Counted from the first letter of the stretch, positions 20,693-28,857 are shown. The stretch is 64,000 bases of DNA from Photobacterium proteolyticum (GCF_001939735.1 NZ_MJIL01000055.1:61906-125905); one strand, 5' to 3'. Made by a program: numbers and translations. Notes: generated from the sequence alone by a model not told the origin.

Positions 20693-21673
20693 ATGAGCAC
20701 CTGGTCAAACGTTCTGAATTTCAAACCTATTGCTTTATCTTCCCAAGACAGCCTACCGGAGCTGGCGCTGGTCGACCTCACTGACTGGGGCCTGATCACC
20801 CTGGTTGGCGAAGACAAAAAATCATACCTGCAAGGTCAGGTTACCTGCGATGTCGTCGGCCTCACTGCCGAGCAGTCTACCCTGGGAGCCCATTGCGATG
20901 CCAAGGGCAAGATGCGCACCGTATTTCGCTTATTCCACCACCGTGATGGCTACGGTTGCTTTCAGCGTCAGAGCGTTATGGCCACCCAACTGCCTGAACT
21001 GAAAAAATATGCCATCTTTTCCAAAGTCGACATCGAACAAAGCAACGATGTTCTGCTAGGCCTGACCGGTAGCAAGGCTGGCGAGGTGGTTGAGCGTGAG
21101 TTTGGCGGTGAAGGTGATGTCCGCGCCATTCCTGGCGGGACCGCAGTACAGATTGATAAACAGCGCTGGCTAATTGCCGTTGCGGCAGATCAGGCTGAAA
21201 CCATCGCCGAGAAGCTGGCAGCAGACGCAGAGCTGTCCGATAGCACACTGTGGGATCTCTACGATATTCAGCACGCGATCCCGCGCGTCGAGGCAGCAAC
21301 CGAGCTGGAGTTCATTCCTCAAGCAATGAACTTGCAGGCCGTCGATGGTATTAGCTTCAAGAAAGGCTGCTATACCGGTCAGGAAACTGTGGCACGGGCC
21401 AAATACCGCGGGACTAACAAGCGGGCCATGTATATTGTTCATGGTGAAGCAGAGCAATGCCCGCAGCCCGGGGATGCCCTCGAGCGCAGTATCGGCGAAA
21501 ACTGGCGCAAGGGCGGAACGATTATCGCCGCCTATAAATTTACCGACGACCAGGCTATCGCACTTGTTGGCCTGCCCAATGATTTGGATGAAGACAGCCA
21601 GTTCCGCCTTGCCGAACAGACATCGATCTGGCACAAACAGCCGCTGCCTTACTCGCTGGAAGATGATCAATAA
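20693..21673 (+). CDS. ygfZ: YgfZ, folate-binding Fe-S cluster/tRNA-modification protein
   Basis: YgfZ is related to GcvT and supports the activity of Fe-S enzymes such as MiaB using tetrahydrofolate. The 326 residues match E. coli. The signature KKGCYTGQETVAR is present, with the key Cys at about residue 226. The ATG follows a 5' leader that includes the 20609-20672 hairpin. It is divergent from sdhE, and a YbaK-like gene starts 3 bases downstream. Confidence 0.95.
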   Translation: MSTWSNVLNFKPIALSSQDSLPELALVDLTDWGLITLVGEDKKSYLQGQVTCDVVGLTAEQSTLGAHCDAKGKMRTVFRLFHHRDGYGCFQRQSVMATQLPELKKYAIFSKVDIEQSNDVLLGLTGSKAGEVVEREFGGEGDVRAIPGGTAVQIDKQRWLIAVAADQAETIAEKLAADAELSDSTLWDLYDIQHAIPRVEAATELEFIPQAMNLQAVDGISFKKGCYTGQETVARAKYRGTNKRAMYIVHGEAEQCPQPGDALERSIGENWRKGGTIIAAYKFTDDQAIALVGLPNDLDEDSQFRLAEQTSIWHKQPLPYSLEDDQ

Positions 21674-21676
21674 GCA

Positions 21677-22138
21677 ATGCAAACACCTGTTACCTTTTAT
21701 TTGGAGCAAGAAGGCGTCGAATACCGGCTCCTGCCCCACACCAAACCAGCCAAAACCGTTGATGAAGCGGCCCATGAACGTGGAGTGAACCCCGAGCAGA
21801 TGGTCAAATCTATCCTGCTAAGAGACATGGGCGGATTCCACGTGCTGGCCTGCGTACCGGGTCCCGCGCAAGTTGACCCGAAAAAAGTCCGTGCGATGTT
21901 TGGCTGCCGCCGTATGACGTGCGCCGATGCCAGCGATGTCGAAAAAGTCACAGGCCTGGTGATCGGTACCGTGGCACCGGTCGGACTGAAACGTCCGCTG
22001 CCGGTCATTTTTGATCACAGCATCAAAAAGCACCACAAAGTGAATATCAGCAGCGGTGATCGTATGGCCGGCGTCGAATTAGAAACCGAGGATCTGCTAT
22101 TGCTGTGCGATCCCATGTTTGCCGATATCTGTCGCTGA
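21677..22138 (+). CDS. YbaK/EbsC-family aminoacyl-tRNA deacylase
   Basis: This is a free-standing editing domain of the INS/YbaK superfamily, which removes wrongly attached amino acids from tRNA. The 153 residues cover the whole fold (MVKSILLRDMGGFHVLACVPG; LVIGTVAPVGLKRPLPVIFD). It has the conserved Lys of the KSIL segment and the GxxxP region seen in trans-editing enzymes. Substrate specificity (Cys-tRNA(Pro), Ala-tRNA(Pro) or another) cannot be told from the sequence. It starts 3 bases after ygfZ, so they are probably co-transcribed. Confidence 0.85.
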   Translation: MQTPVTFYLEQEGVEYRLLPHTKPAKTVDEAAHERGVNPEQMVKSILLRDMGGFHVLACVPGPAQVDPKKVRAMFGCRRMTCADASDVEKVTGLVIGTVAPVGLKRPLPVIFDHSIKKHHKVNISSGDRMAGVELETEDLLLLCDPMFADICR

Positions 22139-22158
22139 TCAGGGGAATAGGAACAAAC

Positions 22159-23097
22159 GTGAACAATATCAACTGGCGGGGGGTAGATCTTAACCTCTTA
22201 ATTGCATTTTCTGCCCTGATGGAAACCCGGAGCGTCACCAAGGCTGCTGCCAGGTTATCCATCGGACAGTCTGCCATGAGCCATAACCTATCTAGGCTGC
22301 GGGCACTGATCAATGATCCGCTGTTCGAACGTCAGGGGCACCAGATGATTGCGACCGACAAAGCTGTCGAGCTGGCCCCTGTCATCGACAACATTCTTCA
22401 CCTTGTCACTACCGAGATCCTCCAGCCGAGCGATTTTACCCCCCAGGACTATCAGGGCAGCTTCCGTATCGGCCTTACCGACTATGCCGAGCTTCTGTTT
22501 GCTCCGGCCCTATTCGATGCTATTACTGTACAGGCTCCCCAGTGTCAGCTCAGCTTCTGCAATGTGGATCGCAACAACTACCAGTCCGCCATTGAAGAGC
22601 AGAAAATCAACCTGGTTATTGGATCCATGAAGGATCTGCCGAGGGCGTTCGATAGCCAGCATCTTTATACCGAAGATCATGTCTGCCTGTTCGACAGCCA
22701 GGCCACCGGGTTATCAGTACCTGTCGATCTGGCCCATTACATCGCAACGCCGCAGGCGCTTGTGACTCCCGACGGCAAGCTCGCCAGTGCTATTGATAGT
22801 CAGCTGCTACAACAAGGAGTTAGCCGCCATATTGCTGTCGGCTCGAGTAACTTCATGACAATTCGTCACTTGCTAACAGGACGGAACCTGATTTGTGTCG
22901 TGTCGACCCTGATGGCTCGTGTCGATATTTTTCATGATAACCTCACCCAGTGTCCGCCACCGGTGAAGATCCCTGATTTTGATATCAACATGTTGTGGCT
23001 GCGCCGAAATGGCAGCCACCCGAGAGTCGAATGGCTGCGGCAGATAGTCAGCGAGACTATCACCAAACGCGTTGCCGTGCTGCGACAACACAGCTAA
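22159..23097 (+). CDS. LysR-family transcriptional regulator
   Basis: A 312-residue regulator. The N-terminal winged helix-turn-helix (DLNLLIAFSALMETRSVTKAAARLSIGQSAMSHNLSRLR, about residues 9-47) is followed by a periplasmic-binding-protein-like effector domain. The NodD/LeuO-like N-terminus suggests that subgroup. The start is taken as GTG at 22159, with AGGAA five bases upstream. An ATG at 22105 would lie inside the preceding gene. It does not stand next to an obvious target gene, so its function is unknown. Confidence 0.85.
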   Translation: MNNINWRGVDLNLLIAFSALMETRSVTKAAARLSIGQSAMSHNLSRLRALINDPLFERQGHQMIATDKAVELAPVIDNILHLVTTEILQPSDFTPQDYQGSFRIGLTDYAELLFAPALFDAITVQAPQCQLSFCNVDRNNYQSAIEEQKINLVIGSMKDLPRAFDSQHLYTEDHVCLFDSQATGLSVPVDLAHYIATPQALVTPDGKLASAIDSQLLQQGVSRHIAVGSSNFMTIRHLLTGRNLICVVSTLMARVDIFHDNLTQCPPPVKIPDFDINMLWLRRNGSHPRVEWLRQIVSETITKRVAVLRQHS

Positions 23098-23122
23098 GTG
23101 ATCCCGGCCGGGATCACTTTTT
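23097..23122. terminator. Terminator at the LysR/nqrM-like convergence
   Basis: GTGATCCC GGCC GGGATCAC followed by TTTTT closes the LysR gene. The stem overlaps the stop codon of the convergent nqrM-like gene; the minus-strand T tract is poor. Confidence 0.8.
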
Positions 23123-23308
23123 CTCAGGCTCGCTGATCTGATATAGCTTGTGGCTGTCACACGTCTCGTCGCAGTTACATTCCTTTTCGACCCCGACTCC
23201 GGCCAAGCCGCCACAACTGCCCTTAATTGTTTTTTTCTTCACGACCCAGCCTATCGCCATGGCGACAATAACCAGCAGAAAAATCATCACTGTCAGCAAG
23301 AAAGTCAT
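23114..23308 (-). CDS. nqrM: NqrM-like protein (DUF539), Na+-NQR maturation
   Basis: NqrM delivers iron for the Fe centre between NqrD and NqrE of the Na+-translocating NADH:quinone reductase. The 64 residues have one N-terminal membrane helix (about 3-23, ending MAIGWVVKKK), the family motif IKGSCGGL, and the cysteines CNCDETC. In most vibrios nqrM stands behind apbE at the end of the nqr operon. Here it is the third gene of an operon with a UPF0251 regulator and a NifX-like protein. AGGAGG is 8 bases before the ATG. It overlaps the upstream gene by 4 bases. Confidence 0.8.
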   Translation of the reverse strand: MTFLLTVMIFLLVIVAMAIGWVVKKKTIKGSCGGLAGVGVEKECNCDETCDSHKLYQISEPEKK

Positions 23309-23781
23309 AACTTAAGTCCTCCTACCTTAGTCAGACCCGACAATGACAGTTTAGTATTCATTGCTGTACCAATTTTGACTGGTGCCGGTTTCTTCTTACT
23401 GCCACAACCACAGCCACAATCTCCTTTCTCTCGTTTGCACGGCCGCCCCTGCTCAGGCGATGTCAGCAGCTCTCCGACAATACTACCGCCCAGCACCGCA
23501 GAAACCTGACTCCGTACAGGCACACGGGTTACCGAGAAACCAGCCTGTAGTAACCTGGCCAGTGAGCGCTTGCCTACATTTCCCAGCGTTATTTCGCTCA
23601 CACCCAGATCGCTGAGCTGACGCTGAAGACGCTTTTTGTGCTTACAGCCAATCTCACGGCTTCCGGTATTTTCCAGCGTAGTAACCAGTTGCCCTTGCTT
23701 ATCAAAAACCAAAAAAGCAGCAGCTTTACCAAAATGCCCCGCCACTTCATTACGTGGCGTAACTGCAATTGCTCGCGACAT
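23305..23781 (-). CDS. NifX/NifB-C-like dinitrogenase iron-molybdenum cofactor domain protein
   Basis: A 158-residue protein with a NifX-type domain (AVTPRNEVAGHFGKAAAFLVFD; about residues 5-105), which in known members binds metal-cluster precursors. The C-terminal tail carries a cysteine cluster, CKREKGDCGCGCGSKKK, that could hold a metal. The ATG at 23781 has AGGAG upstream; the frame is open to 23817 but that would run back into the preceding gene. It sits one base after the UPF0251 gene and overlaps nqrM by 4 bases. No nitrogenase gene is nearby, so a role in iron or Fe-S handling is inferred, not shown. Confidence 0.8.
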   Translation of the reverse strand: MSRAIAVTPRNEVAGHFGKAAAFLVFDKQGQLVTTLENTGSREIGCKHKKRLQRQLSDLGVSEITLGNVGKRSLARLLQAGFSVTRVPVRSQVSAVLGGSIVGELLTSPEQGRPCKREKGDCGCGCGSKKKPAPVKIGTAMNTKLSLSGLTKVGGLKL

Positions 23782-23782
23782 A

Positions 23783-24121
23783 TTAACGCTCCTTTTCTTT
23801 GTCCTGCCGCTTATCAACCGGCTGTGAAATGTTAGATGGTGATGAGTCAGGCTGAAGCTCCAGCGCTCTCCCTTTTACCAGGGCTTGCGCAACTTTATGC
23901 CGTGCCCGGGCAACAATATTGCCCAGTGTTTGCCGCGACACGCCGAGCTTCTCGGCAGCAGCCTGCTGTTGCAGACCGTCAAGATCCACGAGCCTGATGG
24001 CTTCAAGCTCATCCGGTGCTAACGCAATACTTTCCAGCTGCGACATCGGCACACCGTTAGGTTTAAAACAACTGTAGGCCGGGCGACAACCGATCCGGCG
24101 ATGTATTTTTGGTCTGGGCAT
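23783..24121 (-). CDS. UPF0251 (DUF134) helix-turn-helix protein
   Basis: A 112-residue DNA-binding protein. The N-terminus MPRPKIHRRIGC is the DUF134 signature, and a sigma-70 region 4-like helix-turn-helix follows (DLDGLQQQAAAEKLGVSRQTLGNIVARARHKVAQAL, about residues 46-81). GAGGA precedes the ATG at 24121. It is the first gene of the operon with the NifX-like and NqrM-like genes, directly downstream of a paired palindrome, which suggests autoregulation. Confidence 0.85.
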   Translation of the reverse strand: MPRPKIHRRIGCRPAYSCFKPNGVPMSQLESIALAPDELEAIRLVDLDGLQQQAAAEKLGVSRQTLGNIVARARHKVAQALVKGRALELQPDSSPSNISQPVDKRQDKEKER

Positions 24122-24135
24122 GACGTCCTCATTTC

Positions 24136-24175
24136 TGGCATATGCCAACAATGGCCATATTATTGGCATATGCTA
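24136..24175. promoter_or_regulatory. Paired TGGCATATGCCA operator before the UPF0251 operon
   Basis: TGGCATATGCCA (24136-24147) is a perfect 12-base palindrome. A second near copy, TTGGCATATGCTAA, starts near 24163, with a TGGCCA core between them. The centres are about 26-27 bases apart. Position 15-50 bases upstream of the UPF0251 ATG fits an operator overlapping the promoter. Confidence 0.65.
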
Positions 24176-24600
24176 AAAATCAAACCTTGATCCTGAGCAG
24201 AAAACGGAAGAAAACAGCAAACAACTCAGACCAGCAAGAGGATTTAGCACAAAACACTAAATAATCTGGAGGGGAAGCTGATCTCCGCCTAGAAGCGCGG
24301 ATAAAAAATGACGCGAAACAACCAACTGAGCATCTTGATGCATATAAGGAAGATCTGTAACACCATAATATACAAACAATAATTAGCAGCTATTACCGAT
24401 CTCATTAAATGTTACAATTCAACGCACTTATTTATCGATACAAACAAATAGAATAATCATCTAAAAAGATGGTAGTAGCACAAAAAAATACATCGCTCAG
24501 TTAAATTTAACATTATTATTATGCTGTAAACATCACAAAACTTTCATAGCCTCTATTTTATAATTCCTGCCGTTAGGAACCCATAGAAGGTTGGCTTTAT
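24170..24600. other. AT-rich intergenic region
   Basis: These 431 bases lie between the UPF0251 operon and the small plus-strand gene at 24601. They are clearly richer in A and T than the flanks from about 24360 on. No tRNA, terminator hairpin or open frame with a good start is visible. AT-rich promoter DNA of the small gene is the simplest view. Confidence 0.6.
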
Positions 24601-24807
24601 ATGCGCATGTTCAAACGCTACGTGCCAAAATTAATAGCAAAACACGTAAGCCGTTTATTTAGTGGAAGGATCTATATTGATGGCCGAGGAGGCTATGAAT
24701 TCAACAATGGAATGTTGCTTGTGCCCATAAAAGCCCAGCAGCGGCATTTTCAGACCGTCAACGAGGTAAATCAGGAAATAAAACGCCTAAAAGAATGCTC
24801 TTTATAG
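24601..24807 (+). CDS. Small conserved-type hypothetical protein (68 aa)
   Basis: This is a 68-residue basic protein, MRMFKRYVPKLIAKHVSRLF at the N-terminus, then a short strand-like part with YIDGRGGYEFNNG and a helical end (QTVNEVNQEIKRLK). There is no membrane segment or signal peptide. I do not recognise a characterised family. AGAAGG is about 9 bases before the ATG and a strong terminator follows the stop, which supports a real transcribed gene. Its upstream region is AT-rich. Confidence 0.65.
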   Translation: MRMFKRYVPKLIAKHVSRLFSGRIYIDGRGGYEFNNGMLLVPIKAQQRHFQTVNEVNQEIKRLKECSL

Positions 24808-24837
24808 CAAGCCGTTGACAATAACTGCCCGAACAAC

Positions 24838-24866
24838 CCAAAGCCCACCCTCGCGTGGGCTTTATT
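24838..24866. terminator. Terminator after the 68-aa gene
   Basis: AAAGCCCAC...GTGGGCTTTATT makes a GC-rich hairpin between the convergent small gene and gcvH, and could serve both. Confidence 0.85.
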
Positions 24867-24880
24867 GCCTTGGTGACTCG

Positions 24881-25273
24881 CTATTCCGATTCATCAATCA
24901 AGTCCAGATAGTTATCCGCATCCAGCAGATCCGCAAATTCACTCTCATCTTCGACTTTTATCTGAAATAGCCAGCCATCGCCGTAGGGATCGCTATTGAC
25001 CAGCTCCGGCGAGCTTTCCAACTCTTCATTAATGGCAACGACAAACCCTGTCAAAGGGGCATAGATGTCTGACGCCGCCTTGACTGACTCTGCAACGGCA
25101 CAGTCTTCCCCGGCCTCTGTGGCGGCATCAAGCTCAGGCAAATCAACAAACACCATATCACCCAGCATCGACTGGGCATGATCAGTAAGACCTACGGTAT
25201 AGACACCCTCACCTTCCGGACGTACCCACTCATGGGTATTGGTAAACTTCAACTCAGAGGGAATATAGCTCAT
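24881..25273 (-). CDS. gcvH: GcvH, glycine cleavage system H protein
   Basis: GcvH is the lipoyl carrier that shuttles the aminomethyl group between GcvP, GcvT and GcvL. The 130 residues match the family. The lipoylated Lys is about residue 65 in [15 protein letters not shown]. The ATG at 25273 gives the family N-terminus [17 protein letters not shown]; the frame stays open to 25360. The gene is alone here, without gcvT or gcvP, and no glycine riboswitch is visible in front of it. Confidence 0.96.
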   Translation of the reverse strand: MSYIPSELKFTNTHEWVRPEGEGVYTVGLTDHAQSMLGDMVFVDLPELDAATEAGEDCAVAESVKAASDIYAPLTGFVVAINEELESSPELVNSDPYGDGWLFQIKVEDESEFADLLDADNYLDLIDESE

Positions 25274-25466
25274 GGTGATACTTCCTTTTGAAAGCCTGCC
25301 TATCGCCTTTAACTCAATGCGACAAAGCAGATAAGTTAAAACCCAGGTACAGCACTTCAACTAACATGGCTGCCGTCAGTCTCGAATTTATTCAAATTCC
25401 TGTTATTTACTGTAGGAGAAAAAATCAAAATGTGATCAAAAAAATCCCTACGAATTAGCGACAAAC

Positions 25467-25492
25467 AAAAACCGCCTCAAACGAGACGGTTT
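25467..25492 (-). terminator. Terminator after ubiI
   Basis: On the minus strand AAACCGTCTC GTTT GAGGCGGTTTTTG makes a hairpin with a T tract 30 bases past the ubiI stop. Confidence 0.85.
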
Positions 25493-25522
25493 ATTCTGCT
25501 AGCAATACCGGCATGGAATCAG

Positions 25523-26731
25523 TTAGTGCCTGGCTAAGTCCGGTAACTCTCCGGATAATCCCAGCGCCCGGCGCATAAATTCATCTTTCACCCCCGGCGC
25601 TTTATCGGCGATAAGCATACCGATGTCACGCACCAGTTTCTTGGCCGGGTTACTGCCATCAAACAGATCGCGGAACGCCTGCATCGCGGTGATCATTTTA
25701 GCCGCCTCGGCCTTGCGCCAACGCTCGTACTGACGCAGGTTCGCTTTCTTGCCGATATCCTGCTCTTGCAGCCACAGCGCCTTCAGTTCTTGCGCCAGAC
25801 TGGCCGCATCAAGCAAGCCCAGGTTGACTCCCTGGCCGGCCAGCGGATGAATGGTATGGGCCGCATCACCAACCAGCGCCACCCGTTCACGGACAAAGTC
25901 GCGGGCATAGCGCATTTTCAGCGGAAAGGCCTGACGATCACCCTCCACCTTGCACAAGCCTAACCGGTGATCAAAGGCGGCGGTCAGGGTCTTGTTAAAC
26001 TCCTCATCAGACAGCGCACAAAGCTGCTCGGCATCCTGTGGGGACACTGACCAGACAATTGAGCACAAGTCACTGTCCGGCAACGGCAGAAAGGCTAATG
26101 GTCCCTGTGGACGGAAGATCTGACGAGCCGTTTGCTCATGGGGTTCTGAACATCGAATATTGGCAACAATGGCACTGTGGCCATAGTCCCAGTGAGTCAA
26201 TGGAATATCGAGCTGCTGCCGCAGCCACGAATTGGCACCGTCGGCACCGACAACCAGCTTGGCCGTCAGGCTCTGGCCCGACTCGAGACTCAGCCAGGCT
26301 TCACTTTCGCCAAAGGCAATATTCTGACAGCGCTCGGGAGCCAGTACCGTCACATTAGGCAACTGCTGTACTCGTTCTAGCAAGGCCAGCTGAATCACCC
26401 GGTTCTCGACAATATGCCCCAGGTTTGGCTGGGCCAGACGTTCGGCATCGAAGTCGATGCTGGCAAAGCTATCCTGCTCCCACACCTGCATCTTGCTATA
26501 CGGGCTCAGGCGACGTGCTTCAATCCCCGGCCAAGCCCCGACGCGTTGCAAAATACGCTCACTGGCCCGGCTGAGGGCTGAAACACGCAAATCCGGTAAT
26601 GGTTCAAGCGTCTGCTCCGGCAATCGGCCTTCAATGACCGCCACTCGCAACTCTGTGTCAGCGAGCGCAGCGGCCAGCGTCAAGCCAACCATTCCACCGC
26701 CAATAATGGCAACATCTACACTTTGCATCAT
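25523..26731 (-). CDS. ubiI: UbiI (VisC-like), ubiquinone C5 hydroxylase
   Basis: This FAD monooxygenase hydroxylates the ubiquinone precursor ring. The 402 residues carry GGGMVG at the N-terminus, an internal GADGANSWLR motif and the second FAD motif VALVGDAAHTIHPLAGQG. Its position after ubiH in the ygfB-(pepP)-ubiH-ubiI cluster points to UbiI rather than UbiF. The start is ATG at 26731 or the next codon at 26728. The bases before it belong to the inverted-repeat element at 26732-27000, so its ribosome binding site comes from that element and looks weak. Confidence 0.9.
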   Translation of the reverse strand: MMQSVDVAIIGGGMVGLTLAAALADTELRVAVIEGRLPEQTLEPLPDLRVSALSRASERILQRVGAWPGIEARRLSPYSKMQVWEQDSFASIDFDAERLAQPNLGHIVENRVIQLALLERVQQLPNVTVLAPERCQNIAFGESEAWLSLESGQSLTAKLVVGADGANSWLRQQLDIPLTHWDYGHSAIVANIRCSEPHEQTARQIFRPQGPLAFLPLPDSDLCSIVWSVSPQDAEQLCALSDEEFNKTLTAAFDHRLGLCKVEGDRQAFPLKMRYARDFVRERVALVGDAAHTIHPLAGQGVNLGLLDAASLAQELKALWLQEQDIGKKANLRQYERWRKAEAAKMITAMQAFRDLFDGSNPAKKLVRDIGMLIADKAPGVKDEFMRRALGLSGELPDLARH

Positions 26732-27000
26732 TATACCAATTCCATAAATTATCTAACCATTCAGAACACCACAGGGAACCTAGTTCAAGGATAGCGATTG
26801 ATAGAAGAGTGGTTCTCTTTTGAAATCGCTAGACACAGAAATTGGCTTCCTGTGGTGTTCCCTTTGGGCGAGTTTAAAATACTTTTATACTGCGTTAATA
26901 AATTTCAATTTAGAGCCACTAGATTTTCAATTTATCTCCTTGTCTAAAAGCATTTTAACTCTCGCTGAATTAATCAGATAATTAATGGATTTGGTATTTT
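26732..27000. mobile_element. MITE-like inverted-repeat element between ubiH and ubiI
   Basis: The left end TATACCAATTCCATAAATTA... (26732-26764) is matched in reverse by the right end CTGAAT...AGATAATTAATGGAT TTGGTAT (26965-27000), giving imperfect terminal inverted repeats of about 33 bases. Inside the left half, GAACACCACAGG (26764-26775) pairs with CCTGTGGTGTTC (26849-26860), and TAGCGATT (26792-26799) pairs with AATCGCTA (26824-26831), forming a long hairpin. There is no coding capacity. The element exactly fills the gap between the ubiH stop and the ubiI start, which are close together in relatives. The mobilising transposase is not in the window. Confidence 0.75.
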
Positions 27001-28186
27001 ATCTTTCTACCTGTCCCATAGCCCGCCGTACCAGCGGAGCTTTTAATGTATTGCATAGGCTCATTGCCATCAGGCCGCTATTTCTCCCAACAACCAGAGG
27101 CAAACTGCTGTTGGCAAAAAGACTGACCAGGCCCGCCGTCATAGTGACGGTCGCTTCCCGGTCTGGAGTGCGGCGCTGACGATATCGGCTCAACACCTTC
27201 ACACTGCCGGGCTCTTCCCCGGCCTCAAGGCCATTGGCGATCTCTTCGGCCAGTGTCATCACATCTCGTAGCCCGAGATTAAACCCCTGCCCGGCAATCG
27301 GATGGAGTGTTTGCGCAGCATTCCCAACCACGGCTACGCGATGGGAGGTTAGCTGACGTGCCTGACGCAGCAGCAGCGGATAAGCACAGCGGGCGCCAGT
27401 TTTGACCAGCTGTCCGAGTCGCCAGCCAAAGGCCTTCTGCAATTCAATCAAAAACTGCTCATCGCTCCAGTCCATGACCTTGCGCTGATCTTCTGGGCGG
27501 ATACACCACACCAGCGAACTGCGACCTTCAGACATCGGCAACAACGCAACAGGCCCATAGGGTGTAAAGCGCTCAAACGCACGCCCCTGGTGGGCTTCCG
27601 CCGTGGTGATATTGGCAATAACCGCAACCTGCTCAAAATCATATTCACTACGCCCGATCCCCAACATGTCACAGCACGCCGACAGAGCACCGTCTGCCGT
27701 GACCAACAGTTTGCCCGTGATCTTATCGGCCTGATCCAACGTCAGCGAAACCGTCTCCTGGCTGCGTTCGATGTCCGTGATAACCGCCGGGCAGAGCAGC
27801 TCAACCTGCTCCAGCTCACCCAGCTGCTTGTGCAGTAACGCTCCGGCATCTGCCAGCTCTATCACGTAACCAAGTGCATCCACAGCTTCTTCGCTGGCAT
27901 CGACATGAACTATACCGGCATGCCCCTGATCAGAAACATGAATATGCGAAATCGGTGTTGCAACTTCTGCCATCGGCGACCAGACACCAATATCCTGCAG
28001 AATATTGGCCGATCCTAACGATAGCGCGATGCTCCGGGCATCGTAGCCCGGGTGTTGATCCAGTTTTGGTGCAACCGCTTCGACGACTGCTATTTTCAGC
28101 TGGCTCTTGCTCAGTGCATTAAGTGCAATTGCCAGTGTTGCGCCAGCCATTGCCCCACCAGCAATGACCACATCATACTGCTTCAC
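26999..28186 (-). CDS. ubiH: UbiH, 2-octaprenyl-6-methoxyphenol hydroxylase
   Basis: UbiH is an FAD monooxygenase of aerobic ubiquinone synthesis. It has 395 residues: AGGAMAGATLA near the N-terminus, the UbiH-specific GYDARSIALS, and VVGNAAQTLHPIAGQGFNL as the second FAD motif (NAAQ distinguishes UbiH from UbiI/F with DAAH). It follows ygfB by 23 bases. pepP, which stands between these genes in E. coli, is absent. Its stop codon touches the right end of the 26732-27000 element. Confidence 0.94.
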   Translation of the reverse strand: MKQYDVVIAGGAMAGATLAIALNALSKSQLKIAVVEAVAPKLDQHPGYDARSIALSLGSANILQDIGVWSPMAEVATPISHIHVSDQGHAGIVHVDASEEAVDALGYVIELADAGALLHKQLGELEQVELLCPAVITDIERSQETVSLTLDQADKITGKLLVTADGALSACCDMLGIGRSEYDFEQVAVIANITTAEAHQGRAFERFTPYGPVALLPMSEGRSSLVWCIRPEDQRKVMDWSDEQFLIELQKAFGWRLGQLVKTGARCAYPLLLRQARQLTSHRVAVVGNAAQTLHPIAGQGFNLGLRDVMTLAEEIANGLEAGEEPGSVKVLSRYRQRRTPDREATVTMTAGLVSLFANSSLPLVVGRNSGLMAMSLCNTLKAPLVRRAMGQVER

Positions 28187-28209
28187 ATCCAGCCCCTTCG
28201 CGTATCAAA

Positions 28210-28857
28210 TTAATGCAGTGTTGGCTTATCACCCTGGCCGATCCCCGGGATAGCAGGCTCTTCAACCGCACCTGGTCGCTGGCTAAGCTCAACCAGGCAG
28301 GTCAGTACACACTCCGGCACATAGGCAACTACATTATCAAACAACTGTGCCTGCTCGGACATATCGTCGTCTTCGTCGATACCAAGCTGGGAGATCTCCT
28401 CCAGTACCGATACCGCCTCGGTAACCTCAGGTGACAGTTTGGCTTTCTCCAGCCCCATCAGCCCCAGTCCCGAGATAAAATTGGTTGTCCACTCGCTCAA
28501 TGCCTCGGCACGCACCATAAGATCAGCGTCACCAGCAGGGAGCAGCAGCGACACAGAAAACTCGGCATCAGCCAGCTCCGCAGCCGTTGAAGTAAACAAT
28601 GTTTTAGCCAACAGCCCCATTTCAGCAGACACGGCATCAAACACGGCGCGAACTGCCGTTTTTGCACCATCGGTTAAAGGTGCGCCCTCGTTGGCGTAGT
28701 CACAGACCGGTCCCACCCAGCTTTCATCATCCACCGCCATACCGCCGCAGACCATCCCGCTCAGCAAACCGTGAAGCTCTGATGGCGTCACTGCCAGACC
28801 GTGATCTTTCAGTGCTGCTTCAACAACATTATATGCAGGTAATTTAACATCGCTCAT
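28210..28857 (-). CDS. ygfB: YgfB, UPF0149 family protein
   Basis: YgfB belongs to UPF0149. It has 215 residues, a little longer than the 192 of E. coli. The typical N-terminal LHGLLSGMVCGGM and an acidic helical body are visible. The biochemical role in most bacteria is unclear; a Pseudomonas homologue has been linked to beta-lactam resistance regulation. It is the first gene of ygfB-ubiH-ubiI and is divergent from zapA, as in relatives. Confidence 0.93.
   Translation of the reverse strand: MSDVKLPAYNVVEAALKDHGLAVTPSELHGLLSGMVCGGMAVDDESWVGPVCDYANEGAPLTDGAKTAVRAVFDAVSAEMGLLAKTLFTSTAAELADAEFSVSLLLPAGDADLMVRAEALSEWTTNFISGLGLMGLEKAKLSPEVTEAVSVLEEISQLGIDEDDDMSEQAQLFDNVVAYVPECVLTCLVELSQRPGAVEEPAIPGIGQGDKPTLH

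Noticed and set aside
25274..25400. Glycine riboswitch in front of gcvH
   Set aside because: None of the conserved aptamer core pieces are present and the leader is short.
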